Shown piece by piece: positions 46,545-56,437 of a stretch of DNA of 64,000 nt. This stretch comes from Streptococcus pantholopis (GTDB lineage Bacteria; Bacillota; Bacilli; Lactobacillales; Streptococcaceae): assembly GCF_001642085.1 (NCBI RefSeq), contig NZ_CP014699.1, forward strand, positions 1,240,001 through 1,304,000. Reading direction: 5' to 3'. Numbering within the stretch: position 1 is the first letter of the stretch; each line of letters opens with the position of its first letter. The notes beneath the pieces were generated by a model, which made no database searches, had not been told where the DNA came from, and saw only the letters and a program-made list of their open reading frames with translations. Both the position numbers and the translations under genes were made by a program.

Positions 46545-47690
46545 ATGAGTCAATCGAAATTTCAACTGGTAGGGTCTCTTCTGAGGCCGTCTGAGCTCCG
46601 CCGCTATAAGACGGCTATTGAAAAGCGGGATGATATTACCTACCCTTTTTATGACCATTTTACCGGTTATCAGGAAACTGAAAAAGCGGCTATTCAGGCT
46701 GTTATTGCCCAGCAAAAAGAAAACGGTATTGATATACTGACTGACGGTGAGTATTCTAAATCGATGTGGCATCTGGATTTTATCTGGGGGTTAAAAGGTA
46801 TTGAGCGCTATATCGCAGATCATGGCTATACTTTTAAGGATCATGACGGAGGCCAATACGAAACACGAAAGGATATCGGCATCCGCATTACAGAACCGCT
46901 CTCGGGCAAGAATCACCATTTTCTGGATATTTACAAATTGCTCAAAGCTGAAGCCGGAGAGACTGATACTAAGCTGACTGTCTGGGGGCCGGCTCATGCT
47001 TATACAGAATTGGCCATTTTTGATGGTTTGGCTGGACCTGGCCAAGTTTATGAAAGCAATGAAGCTCTCAAAAAAGGATTAATCAAAGCTTATAAAGAGT
47101 TTTTAACAGAATATAAGGCAGCAGGAGGCGAAATTATCCAATTTGATGACTGTTTGTGGGAACTGTTTGACCAAAGTAATCCAACAAGCTTTTTTGCAGA
47201 CGGCAATGCTGCTTTAACGGATTTGGCTGATGAATTTATCCAAATCAATAATGAAGTAGTCGACTTCGGGCACCAATTAGGACTTAAGGTTTGGACCCAC
47301 AATTGCCGCGGCAATTATGAAAGCCGTTCTGCTTCAGGCGGAAGCTATGAGGCGATAGCAGAGAAATTCCTGCATGATCAGCATTATGACCGCTTCTTTT
47401 TGGAATGGGACAGCGATGTTTCCGGTGATTTGAAAGCTCTTGCGTCCCTTAAAGATTCAGATGCTGAAGTGGTTTTGGGTCTGCTTTCCAGTAAAACGAC
47501 TGATTTAGATGACGAGGAACGCGCTTTGCGTCTGCTCGAAGAAGCCAGCCAAATCTTGCCTAAAGAACGGCTCCTGCTTTCGCATCAATGCGGTTTTGCT
47601 TCCTGCGATTCTGGAAATGAGCTGGCTATCCCGCAGCAATGGGCTAAAATCAGGCAAGGTCAAGAAATTGCTGAAAAATTCTGGACTTAA
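46545..47690 (+). CDS. MetE C-terminal-like methionine synthase homologue (YxjG/YxjH type)
   Basis: 381 residues from ATG 46545 (MSQSKFQLVGSLLRPSELRR; SD GAGGTG). It corresponds to the C-terminal catalytic half of cobalamin-independent methionine synthase. GSLLRP, DILTDGEYSKSMWHLDF, FDDCLWELF, WTHNCRGNY and the zinc-type HQCGFASCDSGN (His-x-Cys and Cys) are present. In Bacillus, YxjG/H-like proteins are part of the methionine regulon. The upstream MET-box supports a role in methionine metabolism here. The exact methyl donor is not established for the family. Confidence 0.88.
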   Translation: MSQSKFQLVGSLLRPSELRRYKTAIEKRDDITYPFYDHFTGYQETEKAAIQAVIAQQKENGIDILTDGEYSKSMWHLDFIWGLKGIERYIADHGYTFKDHDGGQYETRKDIGIRITEPLSGKNHHFLDIYKLLKAEAGETDTKLTVWGPAHAYTELAIFDGLAGPGQVYESNEALKKGLIKAYKEFLTEYKAAGGEIIQFDDCLWELFDQSNPTSFFADGNAALTDLADEFIQINNEVVDFGHQLGLKVWTHNCRGNYESRSASGGSYEAIAEKFLHDQHYDRFFLEWDSDVSGDLKALASLKDSDAEVVLGLLSSKTTDLDDEERALRLLEEASQILPKERLLLSHQCGFASCDSGNELAIPQQWAKIRQGQEIAEKFWT

Positions 47691-47749
47691 ACAGGATTGC
47701 TGCTGAGCTTAAGAGACAAAACTCAGTTTTGCGGCTTACTTAAAAGAAA

Positions 47750-47811
47750 AAACTGAGACAGTTCTCCATGATTGCCAAGCAATTATGGAGAACTATCTCA
47801 GTCTTTTTTAT
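47750..47811 (+). terminator. Terminator after the MetE-like gene
   Basis: AACTGAGACAGTTCTCCAT pairs with ATGGAGAACTATCTCAGT (one mismatch) around a 15-nt loop, then a T-rich run. It also faces the convergent decayed hydrolase. Confidence 0.88.
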
Positions 47812-47822
47812 TAAAACAAGTG

Positions 47823-48526
47823 TCAGGAGTTTTGCAAGAAACGAATCAGCATCTTCTTTTCTGTATCCGTCAAATCATGAAGATGTCCTCTGTTTTTCAG
47901 TTCATAGCAATTACAGTGGGGGAGAAGAATTTTTGCCTGAGCAAGGATGTATTGACTTGGGAAAAAACAGTCCTTCTCAGCTGCAATGACCAGAACCGGA
48001 GCCTTATAGACTTTTAAGACAGCTTTACTGGTATTTGGCGGCATTTTGATTTTTATTTTGACATGGTCAAAACTATCTTTCAAAGAAGCCAAAAAGGCTT
48101 CATTCTTTGAAAAGCTGCTCTGAGTCATGATATGAGCAGCTTTTTTAAGATAGCTGTCTTTTTTTGTAAACTGGTACAAGCTTAGGGGCAGAGCCATTTG
48201 AAAAAGAGCACCGCTCATTTTATTATTAATAGCTGAAGGCATTTCTAAAACAGCTTTTTCCGGGCTGGCCTATAATATCGACAGAATAGATATGAAAGTC
48301 CGAGAATAAATTCTCCTGCAGCAGGAGATTAAAAGCAGCTGACATGTTTCCGCCGTGAAAAAACAGAAGCGGCCGGCCTGAAATATTGCCCGTTTCAATA
48401 ACATGCGTTCGGCCGTACGATGTAGAGATACTGTAGTCCTGTTATGCGGCTGCTAAGAAGGGGCAGCTGATAATCATACAGGTCATGTGAGAGTTTACGG
48501 CTTAAGGCACTTTTATAGACAGCCAT
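47823..48526 (-). pseudogene. Decayed alpha/beta hydrolase
   Basis: From ATG 48526 (SD AGGAGG) the frame reads MAVYKSALSRKLSHDLYDYQ and stops after about 44 codons. A second frame carries THVIETGNISGRPLLFFHGG and HIYSVDIIGQPGKS, the oxyanion and strand regions of a hydrolase. A third frame gives the last 139 residues (KAPVLVIAAEKDCFFP, RGHLHDLTDTEKK with the catalytic-type His). No nucleophile elbow GxSxG is found between the second and third parts, so an internal deletion is likely in addition to the frameshifts. Confidence 0.8.
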
Positions 48527-48543
48527 CCCAAACCTCCTTTAAA

Positions 48544-48702
48544 CAAGATACAAAGCCCGTTAAAAACGCAAAGTAAAAATGACGGTAAGCCAGAAATCTT
48601 CGGTTTCGTCGGCGCACCTCTGCCAGAATGACTAGCTAACTCGAAATCAATTCTAAACTGAGATATATCTTTTTTACACAGCGTTTAGGGCCTGTTCAAT
48701 TC
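48544..48702. repeat. Palindromic repeat upstream of the decayed hydrolase
   Basis: Arms GCCC..AACGC..GTAAAAA with TTTTTTAC..GCGTTT..GGGC: the inner pair GTAAAAA/TTTTTTAC is a variant seen nowhere else in the window and is again compensated. The loop has part of the 104-bp module. The left end is 17 nt from the decayed gene's start codon; the right end touches the 3' end of rexA. Confidence 0.88.
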
Positions 48703-48721
48703 AGGCTGCTCAACCTTAAAA

Positions 48722-51700
48722 TCAGAGTTTAAGAACCTCCAATTTTTCTCCGCCCAGCAAAACCAAATATTGATCAACACATTCCATGCTGTAGGATCGG
48801 CTTAAGGCCTCTGCATACAGAGCCATCTGGCCTTGGTAGCGCTGCTTAATGGTCTGCGGATTTGTGAATTTATCGGTTTTGTAATCAAAGAGCACCAGAC
48901 GGTCTGATAAAAGGATATAGCCGTCAATAATTCCGCGGACAACAAACTTTTCTTGACTGGCTGGATCATCTTTAAGCATAGCAAACGGAGCTTCTCTGTG
49001 CACCTTATCGGCATTTTTTTGGATAAGCTGACCAAGTTCTGTCTGTTCAAAGAAGGTTAAAATTTTATCAACTTGAATACTGTCCTTTACCGCCTGATCG
49101 ACATTTAATTCTGCCATAGCAGCCGTCATATCGGACATTGTGACTTTTTTAGAAAGAGGCAGGCGCTGCAGGAGTTCGTGAACAGCAGACCCAAGCGCAG
49201 CAGCATCTGCCTTCTGCCGCTGTGAAAAATCGGGGAGCTTAAATGTAGGAGAGGTTTGGTAAAGACTGTCAGCCACAGCCACTCCTTCTCTGTCCAAGAC
49301 CGGCTCATAAAGTTTTTTAATCTGACTCGGTGTCCGAACTGTCGGCAGTGTAATGGCAGCTTCATAGCGCTCGTTTAATTGTTCAACGGTTTCTAACATG
49401 GCTAGAGCTTGCTGCAGCTCTTCAAGTCGGGTGCTTTTTGCCTTTTTCGAGATGAGATCTGAAGATGGTTTTTGAAGCCTTCCAATCGGCTCCGTTTTTA
49501 AATCCTCATCTGTTACAAATCGTATTTTCAGATGCAGATCTTCTTGACTGTAGGCTGCCTGAACAGCAAGAACCCAGTCCTGAAAACTTTTGGCCTGTTC
49601 GCGATCAGACACTGGTAAAAACTGTCCTTGAGGGCTGTCAGCTGACCAGCGGCTGTCCCATTTTTCCTGACTGCCCTTGCCGACCAAATAAAGTTTCTGC
49701 TCTGCCCGAGTCATCGCGACATAGAGAAGCCGCATTTGTTCTGACAGTGCTGCGAGTTTCAGTTCCTGCTGATTGATTTGATAAGGTAACGTTTCCATGC
49801 GAACTCTGACAGAGGGCAAACTGTTTTCTTCTAACTCTTGCTTCATGTCTGCAGTATATTTGATACCAGCCCCATTTTGACGGCTGAGTATAATAGGGGA
49901 GCGGGAATCAGCCGGACTGAATTTTTTGTCCATATTGAGCAGAAAAACATATTTGAATTCCAGCCCTTTACTCTTGTGGATTGTCATCAAATTCACAGCA
50001 TGTTTAGGAGCCGCGACTTCGACATCAGCCAAATCATTATCTGTCTCCAAAATTTTATCAATCATTGTGATAAAGCGGGACAAACCTTTAAAACCATTTT
50101 TTTCAAACTGGTCAGCACGCAAAGCCAAGGCATATAAATTGGCCTGAGCCTGCCTGCCGTTTGGATAAGAAGCGACATAATCATAGTAAAAACAATCATT
50201 ATAGATTTTCCAGATTAAATCATAGAGCAGATGCAGTCCGGCAAAATCGCGCCAGCTGCGAAAGACTTTGAGAAAAGCTTCCACTTTCATCTGCAGTTCA
50301 GGGTAAATAAGCTCCATATGCTGACCGCGCCTGCCGGAAACATTTTCAATTTTTTCATAGAAATTCTGCTGCTGTCCGTCCTTGAGTGTCTGTAAGGACA
50401 GACGTGCCAATTCGTCCTCATCGAAGGCAAACATTGGGGAACGCAAAAGAGCGACTAGGGCATAGTCATTAAGCGGGTTGTCAATACTGCGCAAGGTGTC
50501 CAGCATCACCATCACTTCGACAGATTTCAAATAATTCTGCTCTCCGCCGTCAGCAACCAAAGGAATACCAAATTTGTTAAAGGTCTGCACAATATCATCA
50601 TTGCGTGTTCTGGCAGCAACCAGCAGACTGATATCTTCAAAAGCAACCCCTTGCTCATTATGCAGACGGATAATTTCCTGAGCAACCAATTTAACTTCTC
50701 CGGGACTTATCAAATCATCTGACAGCTCTTCTTCTGCTTGTGTTTGACTGTCTGTATCATAAATCAAAAATTCTGTCTCATTCTGCGGACGTGAAAGCTG
50801 CTGTCCTGCGCTGCCGGCAACCAATTTGTGGTTTTTATCATAAAGAATATCACCGATCTGTTCATCCATCAGATGGCTAAAAAGGCTGTTAACAGAGTCT
50901 AAAACGGTTACATGGCTGCGGAAGTTCTCTTTTAAAATAATGAGACGCCCTGTGTCCGGATTTTCCTGAAACTCCTTAAATTTTTGATTAAAAATTTGGG
51001 GATCAGCCTGCCGAAATCGATAGATAGACTGTTTCATATCTCCTACCATAAAACGGTTGCAACCATTAGATAAGAGCTCCAGCAGCCGCTCCTGCATATG
51101 ATTGGTATCTTGATATTCATCCACCATGACTTCATAATAGTTATCCTGATAAGCACGGCGAATCGTTTCATTTTCTTCCAAAATAGCAATAGCAAAATGG
51201 GCAATATCAGTAAACTCAAAAACACTTTCCTGAATTTTAGCCTGCAGATACTGCTGAGAAAAATCAAGGACAAAAGCCTGTAACAATTCCAGCAAAGGCA
51301 GACTTTCAGCTTGATAACTTAAGACAGTCTCCAAGTGCCGAAAACTGTTCAGTCGGCTGTGCAATTCCTTAAAAACCGGGTACTTTCTGCCGGCAACTGT
51401 TACGGCAGAACCGGCAGGAAGGAGGTCAGTAACATCGCCTATAAAATCAGGCAGACTGCCCCTGCCGTAATTCTCAGCAAAATGCAGAGCCCCATTCGAT
51501 AGATGTTCTATAATACGGAGATGCTTTTGATAGGCCGCAGTCAACTTTCCTTTGCTCGTATACTTTTTATAATCTTCTAATTCTGTCACATCTCGCAGAC
51601 TGTCTGCAGCTTCCTGCATCGCAGCAAGCAAATTGCTGATAAACAGTTCGGGGACAGAATCAGTATCGGTATAAGTCTGAGCCCCTTTTAAAAAGACGTC

Positions 51701-52357
51701 CTGCAGCCATTTCTTAGGATTACTGGTCGACTGACTGAAAGCATGAATCTGATAGACAACCTGTTTAAAGGCCTGCAGATCTTTACGATAGCCGGAGAAA
51801 TTTTTAACTAATTTACGGAAAAGATGAGCCTGCCTGCCTCGGCTGTAGTCGCTGAAGAGATCGCTGAAGACTTCATCTTTAAGAATATCCTGCTCGCTTT
51901 TATCCTGTATAATCCGATAGTTAGGTGCAATCCCCAATATATAGCCATAGCGATTAAGAATTTGCTGAGTAAAAGCATCCATTGTTCCAATATCAGCAAC
52001 AGGAAGACTGGAAAGCTGCTCACTCAAATACTGTTTAAGCGCCTTATCATCTGTTTCCTGCAAGGCTTCTCTCAGTTTTTTTTCCAAACGTTCTTTCAGT
52101 TCTCCGGCAGCTTTTACTGTAAAAGTGGAAATAAATAAACGATCCACACTTATCCCGCATAAAATTTGGCTGATAATCCTCTCAACCATTACGAATGTTT
52201 TTCCGGAACCTGCAGAAGCAGAAACAAGAATATTGCTGCCTTGTGTATAAATAGCCTCAATCTGCTCAGCTGTACGCTTTTGACTGCGCTGAGACTGAGC
52301 TTCCCTAAGCTGCAGCTCTTTAATCTCCTGATCTGTCAAAAATGACTTAAAAGACAT
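48722..52357 (-). CDS. rexA: ATP-dependent exonuclease subunit A (AddA/RexA)
   Basis: 1211 residues from ATG 52357 (MSFKSFLTDQ), SD AGGAGGGGG. Helicase-nuclease subunit of the RexAB recombination complex, functional analogue of RecBCD. The UvrD-type helicase has Walker A SASAGSGKTFVMVE, MVDEYQDTN (motif II) and VGDMKQSIYRFR (motif III); VNLMTIHKSKGLEFKYVF and LLYVAMTRAEQKLYLVG are late helicase motifs. The C-terminal nuclease has RGIIDGYI and FDYKTDK. rexB precedes it, but a palindromic repeat lies in the gap between them, where streptococci usually have a tight junction. Confidence 0.95.
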   Translation of the reverse strand: MSFKSFLTDQEIKELQLREAQSQRSQKRTAEQIEAIYTQGSNILVSASAGSGKTFVMVERIISQILCGISVDRLFISTFTVKAAGELKERLEKKLREALQETDDKALKQYLSEQLSSLPVADIGTMDAFTQQILNRYGYILGIAPNYRIIQDKSEQDILKDEVFSDLFSDYSRGRQAHLFRKLVKNFSGYRKDLQAFKQVVYQIHAFSQSTSNPKKWLQDVFLKGAQTYTDTDSVPELFISNLLAAMQEAADSLRDVTELEDYKKYTSKGKLTAAYQKHLRIIEHLSNGALHFAENYGRGSLPDFIGDVTDLLPAGSAVTVAGRKYPVFKELHSRLNSFRHLETVLSYQAESLPLLELLQAFVLDFSQQYLQAKIQESVFEFTDIAHFAIAILEENETIRRAYQDNYYEVMVDEYQDTNHMQERLLELLSNGCNRFMVGDMKQSIYRFRQADPQIFNQKFKEFQENPDTGRLIILKENFRSHVTVLDSVNSLFSHLMDEQIGDILYDKNHKLVAGSAGQQLSRPQNETEFLIYDTDSQTQAEEELSDDLISPGEVKLVAQEIIRLHNEQGVAFEDISLLVAARTRNDDIVQTFNKFGIPLVADGGEQNYLKSVEVMVMLDTLRSIDNPLNDYALVALLRSPMFAFDEDELARLSLQTLKDGQQQNFYEKIENVSGRRGQHMELIYPELQMKVEAFLKVFRSWRDFAGLHLLYDLIWKIYNDCFYYDYVASYPNGRQAQANLYALALRADQFEKNGFKGLSRFITMIDKILETDNDLADVEVAAPKHAVNLMTIHKSKGLEFKYVFLLNMDKKFSPADSRSPIILSRQNGAGIKYTADMKQELEENSLPSVRVRMETLPYQINQQELKLAALSEQMRLLYVAMTRAEQKLYLVGKGSQEKWDSRWSADSPQGQFLPVSDREQAKSFQDWVLAVQAAYSQEDLHLKIRFVTDEDLKTEPIGRLQKPSSDLISKKAKSTRLEELQQALAMLETVEQLNERYEAAITLPTVRTPSQIKKLYEPVLDREGVAVADSLYQTSPTFKLPDFSQRQKADAAALGSAVHELLQRLPLSKKVTMSDMTAAMAELNVDQAVKDSIQVDKILTFFEQTELGQLIQKNADKVHREAPFAMLKDDPASQEKFVVRGIIDGYILLSDRLVLFDYKTDKFTNPQTIKQRYQGQMALYAEALSRSYSMECVDQYLVLLGGEKLEVLKL

Positions 52358-52375
52358 TCCCCCTCCTTTTACACA

Positions 52376-52478
52376 CAAGATACAAAGCCCGTTAAGAACG
52401 CAAAAGGAAAATAGGGGACTGACTGACGAATCACCAGATTCTAAGTCAGGCCATCTTTTTCCCGCAGCGTTTAGGGCT
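52376..52478. repeat. Palindromic repeat inside the rexB-rexA operon
   Basis: Arms GCCC..AACGC..GGAAAA with TTTTTCCC..GCGTTT..GGGC and inner hairpin GAATC/GATTC; the GTGTTCAATTC end is missing. The left end is 18 nt from the rexA start codon. Confidence 0.88.
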
Positions 52479-52516
52479 GACGGTAACTAAGCCGGCCCAT
52501 TAACATGGGGCAGCGT

Positions 52517-55500
52517 CTATTTCTTCTCTTCTTTATCCTTTTCATCTCGCATTAATTTCAGAAATCCTTCCCGCTTTTCTTTCTGCGGTAATTTCAGAAG
52601 CCGTCTGGCATATCCTAAATCCTGATCAGCACTGAAACGTGTAATTGCCTTGAGCTGATCGCCCTGAACGGTGCGGCCGTCCTCACTGTAAGGATTAATG
52701 AGAAACTTGCCTTGCCGGATTCGGTCAGCAGCTTTAAGATATAAGGATTTATTATACTGAAGCAAAAGAGCTAACTCTGATTGACTGTAAAGAGACTGAT
52801 GCAGGTGGTAGAGATTTTTAGGAAGTTTTTCACTTTCACTATCTAAAAAAAGGCCTCTGTAGGTTAATTCCTTATGCAGTTCTCCCACAATACCGCCAAT
52901 AGCTTTCACCTTGTTCAAATCAATCTGAGGTTCCTGCATTTGCAGGTACATAGCTCCAAAAACAGACTGACCTGCTGCTAGCTGCTGATTATCATATAAA
53001 GCTGCCAGATAAGTGACCAGCTGAGGACTCAAACCATTATAAAAACGGCCGATATCAAAAGAATTTCTACTGGACTTATAATCCACAATCCCAAGGCTCC
53101 CGTCTGCCAGAGCATCAATTCGGTCAATGATGCCCTGAACAGTAACCTGTCTGTCCAGTGTAAAACTAAAGTTCTGCTCCTGGCTTTGAACGCTGAAAGG
53201 ACTGATTTGTGCCAATACAGCACCTGTGCTTTTGGCAATGTCTTCTAAAACAGTCAAAATATAACGGCTCTCCGCATTTTCTTCATAAACATCCCGGAAA
53301 CGTTTATCTTGGTTAACGACTGTCAGCGCCTCTTCTAATTTTTGGTCAAAAGAACGGTCTGATTTGTCCTGCATCAGCAGTTCAAAAACTTTGTGCAGGT
53401 AAGTGCCATGATAGCGCACATCAGGGTGAATGCTGTCCTGCTCCTGCAGTCCTAGCACATACTGTAAGAAGTATTTATACTGATTAGTATAAAAAACAGT
53501 CAAAGCTGACGCTGATAAATTAAGCGGCTGATTGTCAGGAAAACGCAGCCGCATCACTTCATCAGCAACCGTCTTAGTGCTCAGATGATGAAGCGGTTCT
53601 GGAAGAGTCAGATTATCCTGATTCAGCTGGCTCTGTATGTACTGTGCGGCTTCTGACCAGAAGGAAGGCGTTTTCTCAAGAAGATCTTCCTTAATCAAAA
53701 TGTTGTCAAAGCCAAGCAGACTGGACAGAACTTTTTTATGATAGCTAATAGCAAACGGACCGGTTAACTGCTCTGCCGGTCCTTTTTCCACAATTGGGAC
53801 ACCCATTTCCGCTAACTCAAGCAGGTAAGGCGATATGTCATCTGCAGCTTCATTTAAAATCTGCGGCATACTGAGGACCAATTCCTGCTGAGCCGCTGCA
53901 AAAAGCGACAAGGCAAGAAAATGGTTTTTCTTCATATTTTCCTGACTGACAATGGCAAAATGCCGGCCTTCCGGCGCAGCCGCATTAACTCTTCCTCTTT
54001 CTTCATCTGAAATAAGACTGAAATTACGGGACATTTTAGGAAAATTTGTCCGGGTCATGCCCAAGGCAAAGACAAACCTGTTGCTGTGGGGCTCAATTAA
54101 GTCATAAGATTTAACATGAACCACATCAAGAGTTGCCGGCACTAAACGGTACTGGGCAGTCAGTATACCACTTTTCAACAGTGTCAAAAATTCCGCTAGG
54201 CTGAGTTTTTCCTGACCGAAAACAGTCTGAAACTGCTCTAAGATCTTAGTAAAAGTCTGCCAGACCTGCTCATGCTGTTCAGCTTCTGCTTGAGGTAAAT
54301 CAATCGTCAGTTTCGTAAAATTATCAGTAAAATGGGCAGTATCCAGCAAAGACAGAAATTTTTTCAGGAGCGATTTTCCCTGCTGCTTCTGACTTTTGAA
54401 AAAGGTCTGCAAAGGCGCAGTAAGCTGCTGCCGCATTGCATTTAAAGCAGCTAAAGAGTACTTCCCCTGATTATTGCTGGTGAAATCTTTGGTAAATCTG
54501 GCCTGCCCTTTAATATCCGCATAGAGAAGATACTGAACAAATTTATCGGAAGCCTCCTGACTCAAAGTTCCGAAAAGTCTCGACTGAAGCAGATTAATCA
54601 TATCTTCTGTTCGCCAATTATAACGTTTAAGGCGTTCTAAAGATTCAATAAAGCGAACAAGCGGGTGGCTGCTCATGGTCTCTGCCTTGCCAAAATAATA
54701 TGGGATTTCATATTTATCGAAAATCTTGCCCAGCTGTAAGCGGTAAGCATCGACATCACCCAGCAGCACAGAAATATCTTTGTAGCGGTAACCCTCAGAT
54801 AATTTCTGCCGGATAGCCAGAGCCAGATGCTCAACCTCTTCTTTTTGGTTAACAGCCTGCCAAATGCTGACATGCTGTTTATCTTCCTCATTTAAAACAG
54901 AAAAAGGACTTTCGGTAAAATCATGCTTTGCCTCAAAGAGACGGGAAAGACGAGCTAAGCTGTCCAGTCCTTTAGCAGGTCCTTCAGTATAAGCTGGCTC
55001 AGCCTGAAATTTCTCAGCTAAGGCAGCCAAAAAACTCAGACTGGCTTCGTACACATTGCCGGCTGTAAATGAGGCTCTATAGGCCTTTTGGCTGATATAA
55101 GTTCCAATAACAATATCAGCGCATTTACCATGCAAGAGTTCAATTAAGTGCTCTTCTTCTGCAGAAAAACGAGTAAAGCCATCTATAATCAGCACAGTGT
55201 TCTTCAGACTTTCATCTACAATCCCAGACTCCACTTTTTGGGCAAAATAAGCCAGAGGACTTTGATTGCTATAGCCGCCAAGTTCCAAAAGATCTTCAGC
55301 AGCTGTTAAAATCTTCCGTAAATCCTCCTCTTTCTCCGGTGAATCCAAATCTCTTAAATCTGCAGCTGCTAAGTTAGCTGTCTTTAATTCTTGATACAGT
55401 TCCACCAGCTGCCGGATAAAATTAGGATCCTGCCGTAAACCGCTGTAAACTTTCAAATCTTCCGGCGCAAAGGCCGTTAAGGCGCGGTAAAACAGCATAG

Positions 55501-55759
55501 ACAGGCCCGTATCATCAAGTGCCTGCTGGGGTTTATAGTCATTTAAAGTAAAATAACGAGCCATTTGCACAAAACGTGTTACTGTAATAGCAAAGGAGGC
55601 CTGAGCAGGCAAAACCTGCAAAACAGCTCTTTCTTTTTCAAAAGACAGCGAGCTGGGGGCAATGTAAAAAACACGCTTCCCTTCTTCCGAAAAAGCATAG
55701 GCCTTTTGTGCCAGAATGTCTGTTATATTATATTGAATATCTGTATAAAGCAGCTGCAT
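52517..55759 (-). CDS. rexB: ATP-dependent nuclease subunit B (RexB)
   Basis: 1080 residues. Second subunit of the helicase-nuclease. The C-terminal RecB-like nuclease reads VQGIIDRIDALADGSLGIVD then YKSS, with the catalytic Asp/Lys. No P-loop is visible at the N-terminus (FYIAPSSLSFEKE), as expected for RexB in contrast to Bacillus AddB. ATG 55759 follows AAAGGAG. A roughly 220-nt leader with a terminator-like hairpin and a palindrome-wrapped promoter lies upstream. Confidence 0.93.
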   Translation of the reverse strand: MQLLYTDIQYNITDILAQKAYAFSEEGKRVFYIAPSSLSFEKERAVLQVLPAQASFAITVTRFVQMARYFTLNDYKPQQALDDTGLSMLFYRALTAFAPEDLKVYSGLRQDPNFIRQLVELYQELKTANLAAADLRDLDSPEKEEDLRKILTAAEDLLELGGYSNQSPLAYFAQKVESGIVDESLKNTVLIIDGFTRFSAEEEHLIELLHGKCADIVIGTYISQKAYRASFTAGNVYEASLSFLAALAEKFQAEPAYTEGPAKGLDSLARLSRLFEAKHDFTESPFSVLNEEDKQHVSIWQAVNQKEEVEHLALAIRQKLSEGYRYKDISVLLGDVDAYRLQLGKIFDKYEIPYYFGKAETMSSHPLVRFIESLERLKRYNWRTEDMINLLQSRLFGTLSQEASDKFVQYLLYADIKGQARFTKDFTSNNQGKYSLAALNAMRQQLTAPLQTFFKSQKQQGKSLLKKFLSLLDTAHFTDNFTKLTIDLPQAEAEQHEQVWQTFTKILEQFQTVFGQEKLSLAEFLTLLKSGILTAQYRLVPATLDVVHVKSYDLIEPHSNRFVFALGMTRTNFPKMSRNFSLISDEERGRVNAAAPEGRHFAIVSQENMKKNHFLALSLFAAAQQELVLSMPQILNEAADDISPYLLELAEMGVPIVEKGPAEQLTGPFAISYHKKVLSSLLGFDNILIKEDLLEKTPSFWSEAAQYIQSQLNQDNLTLPEPLHHLSTKTVADEVMRLRFPDNQPLNLSASALTVFYTNQYKYFLQYVLGLQEQDSIHPDVRYHGTYLHKVFELLMQDKSDRSFDQKLEEALTVVNQDKRFRDVYEENAESRYILTVLEDIAKSTGAVLAQISPFSVQSQEQNFSFTLDRQVTVQGIIDRIDALADGSLGIVDYKSSRNSFDIGRFYNGLSPQLVTYLAALYDNQQLAAGQSVFGAMYLQMQEPQIDLNKVKAIGGIVGELHKELTYRGLFLDSESEKLPKNLYHLHQSLYSQSELALLLQYNKSLYLKAADRIRQGKFLINPYSEDGRTVQGDQLKAITRFSADQDLGYARRLLKLPQKEKREGFLKLMRDEKDKEEKK

Positions 55760-55917
55760 AATACTCCTTTGCCCTGATATCTGTTTTGTTCTTGAAACCT
55801 GCCTAACTCTCGTTTAAGACAGGATGCGGCTTAAAAGAATAAACAGATATATTACTGTCGCCAAACAAAATCTGAAAATCACTGAAACAATCTCATTTAA
55901 GAACAGAAGTCAAATAA

Positions 55918-55946
55918 AGAGACAGCCAATTTCGGCCCTATCTCTT
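55918..55946 (-). promoter_or_regulatory. Terminator-like hairpin in the rexB leader (possible attenuator)
   Basis: On the minus strand AAGAGAtaGGGCC, short loop, GGCTgTCTCTTTATTT. It lies between the promoter and the rexB ATG. Confidence 0.4.
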
Positions 55947-55971
55947 ATAAAAGGTGAAATTTAAGGTTTTC

Positions 55972-55999
55972 CTGTCTTTTTATTATATCAAAAAGACAG
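55972..55999 (-). promoter_or_regulatory. rexB promoter inside an inverted repeat
   Basis: CTGTCTTTTT and AAAAAGACAG (10-bp perfect arms) flank GATATAAT; the extended -10 TGATATAAT falls across the left arm end and centre. The layout is the same as in the fbpA promoter at 10859-10886. Confidence 0.5.
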
Positions 56000-56335
56000 C
56001 CTGACTGCTTTGTTTTAGCTAGGGCTAGTCAGAAAAACTCTACAGGGCAGCTGAGCATTTCAGCACCGAAAGCCTTACAATATAGAAGACCGCTTAGACC
56101 AACAGCCGCCTCTAACAGCTAAATAGCATAAGGCTTTGGGAGCGGCTCCCCTAGGTGCTCTCACTCCGCACTCAGAAATTAAAATCTATGGATTTGAAAC
56201 TCTGCTTCACTGACCTCTGTAGGTTTTGCCGCCTTAAATGATGACTCCTCCCTTCTGGTTGTTCTGGCAGAGGGGCGTCTGCGAAATCACAGATTTCGGA
56301 CTTTCCGTCTTTTTGTTTTGAGTCTTGTAGCTTGT

Positions 56336-56368
56336 AAAAAAAAGATTGGGAGCACCCAATCTTTTTTC
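56336..56368 (-). terminator. Terminator after pheT
   Basis: AAAAAAGATTGGG-agca-CCCAATCTTTTTT: symmetrical stem with T-runs in both directions, 69 nt past the pheT stop. Confidence 0.9.
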
Positions 56369-56437
56369 ATTTCTCAGCTGCTGAAAAAGCGGTTAGCACT
56401 GTTTCTTTTACCGCAGTCTTGTTTTGCAGGGTTTATT

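Larger units (their letters stand above)
55760..56335. other. Intergenic region between pheT and rexB
   Basis: No gene seen. From right to left it holds a reversed remnant of the repeat's loop module (about 56245-56335: GTCTGCGAAATC against GATTTCGGAC), unassigned sequence 56000-56245, and the rexB promoter and leader. Confidence 0.6.
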
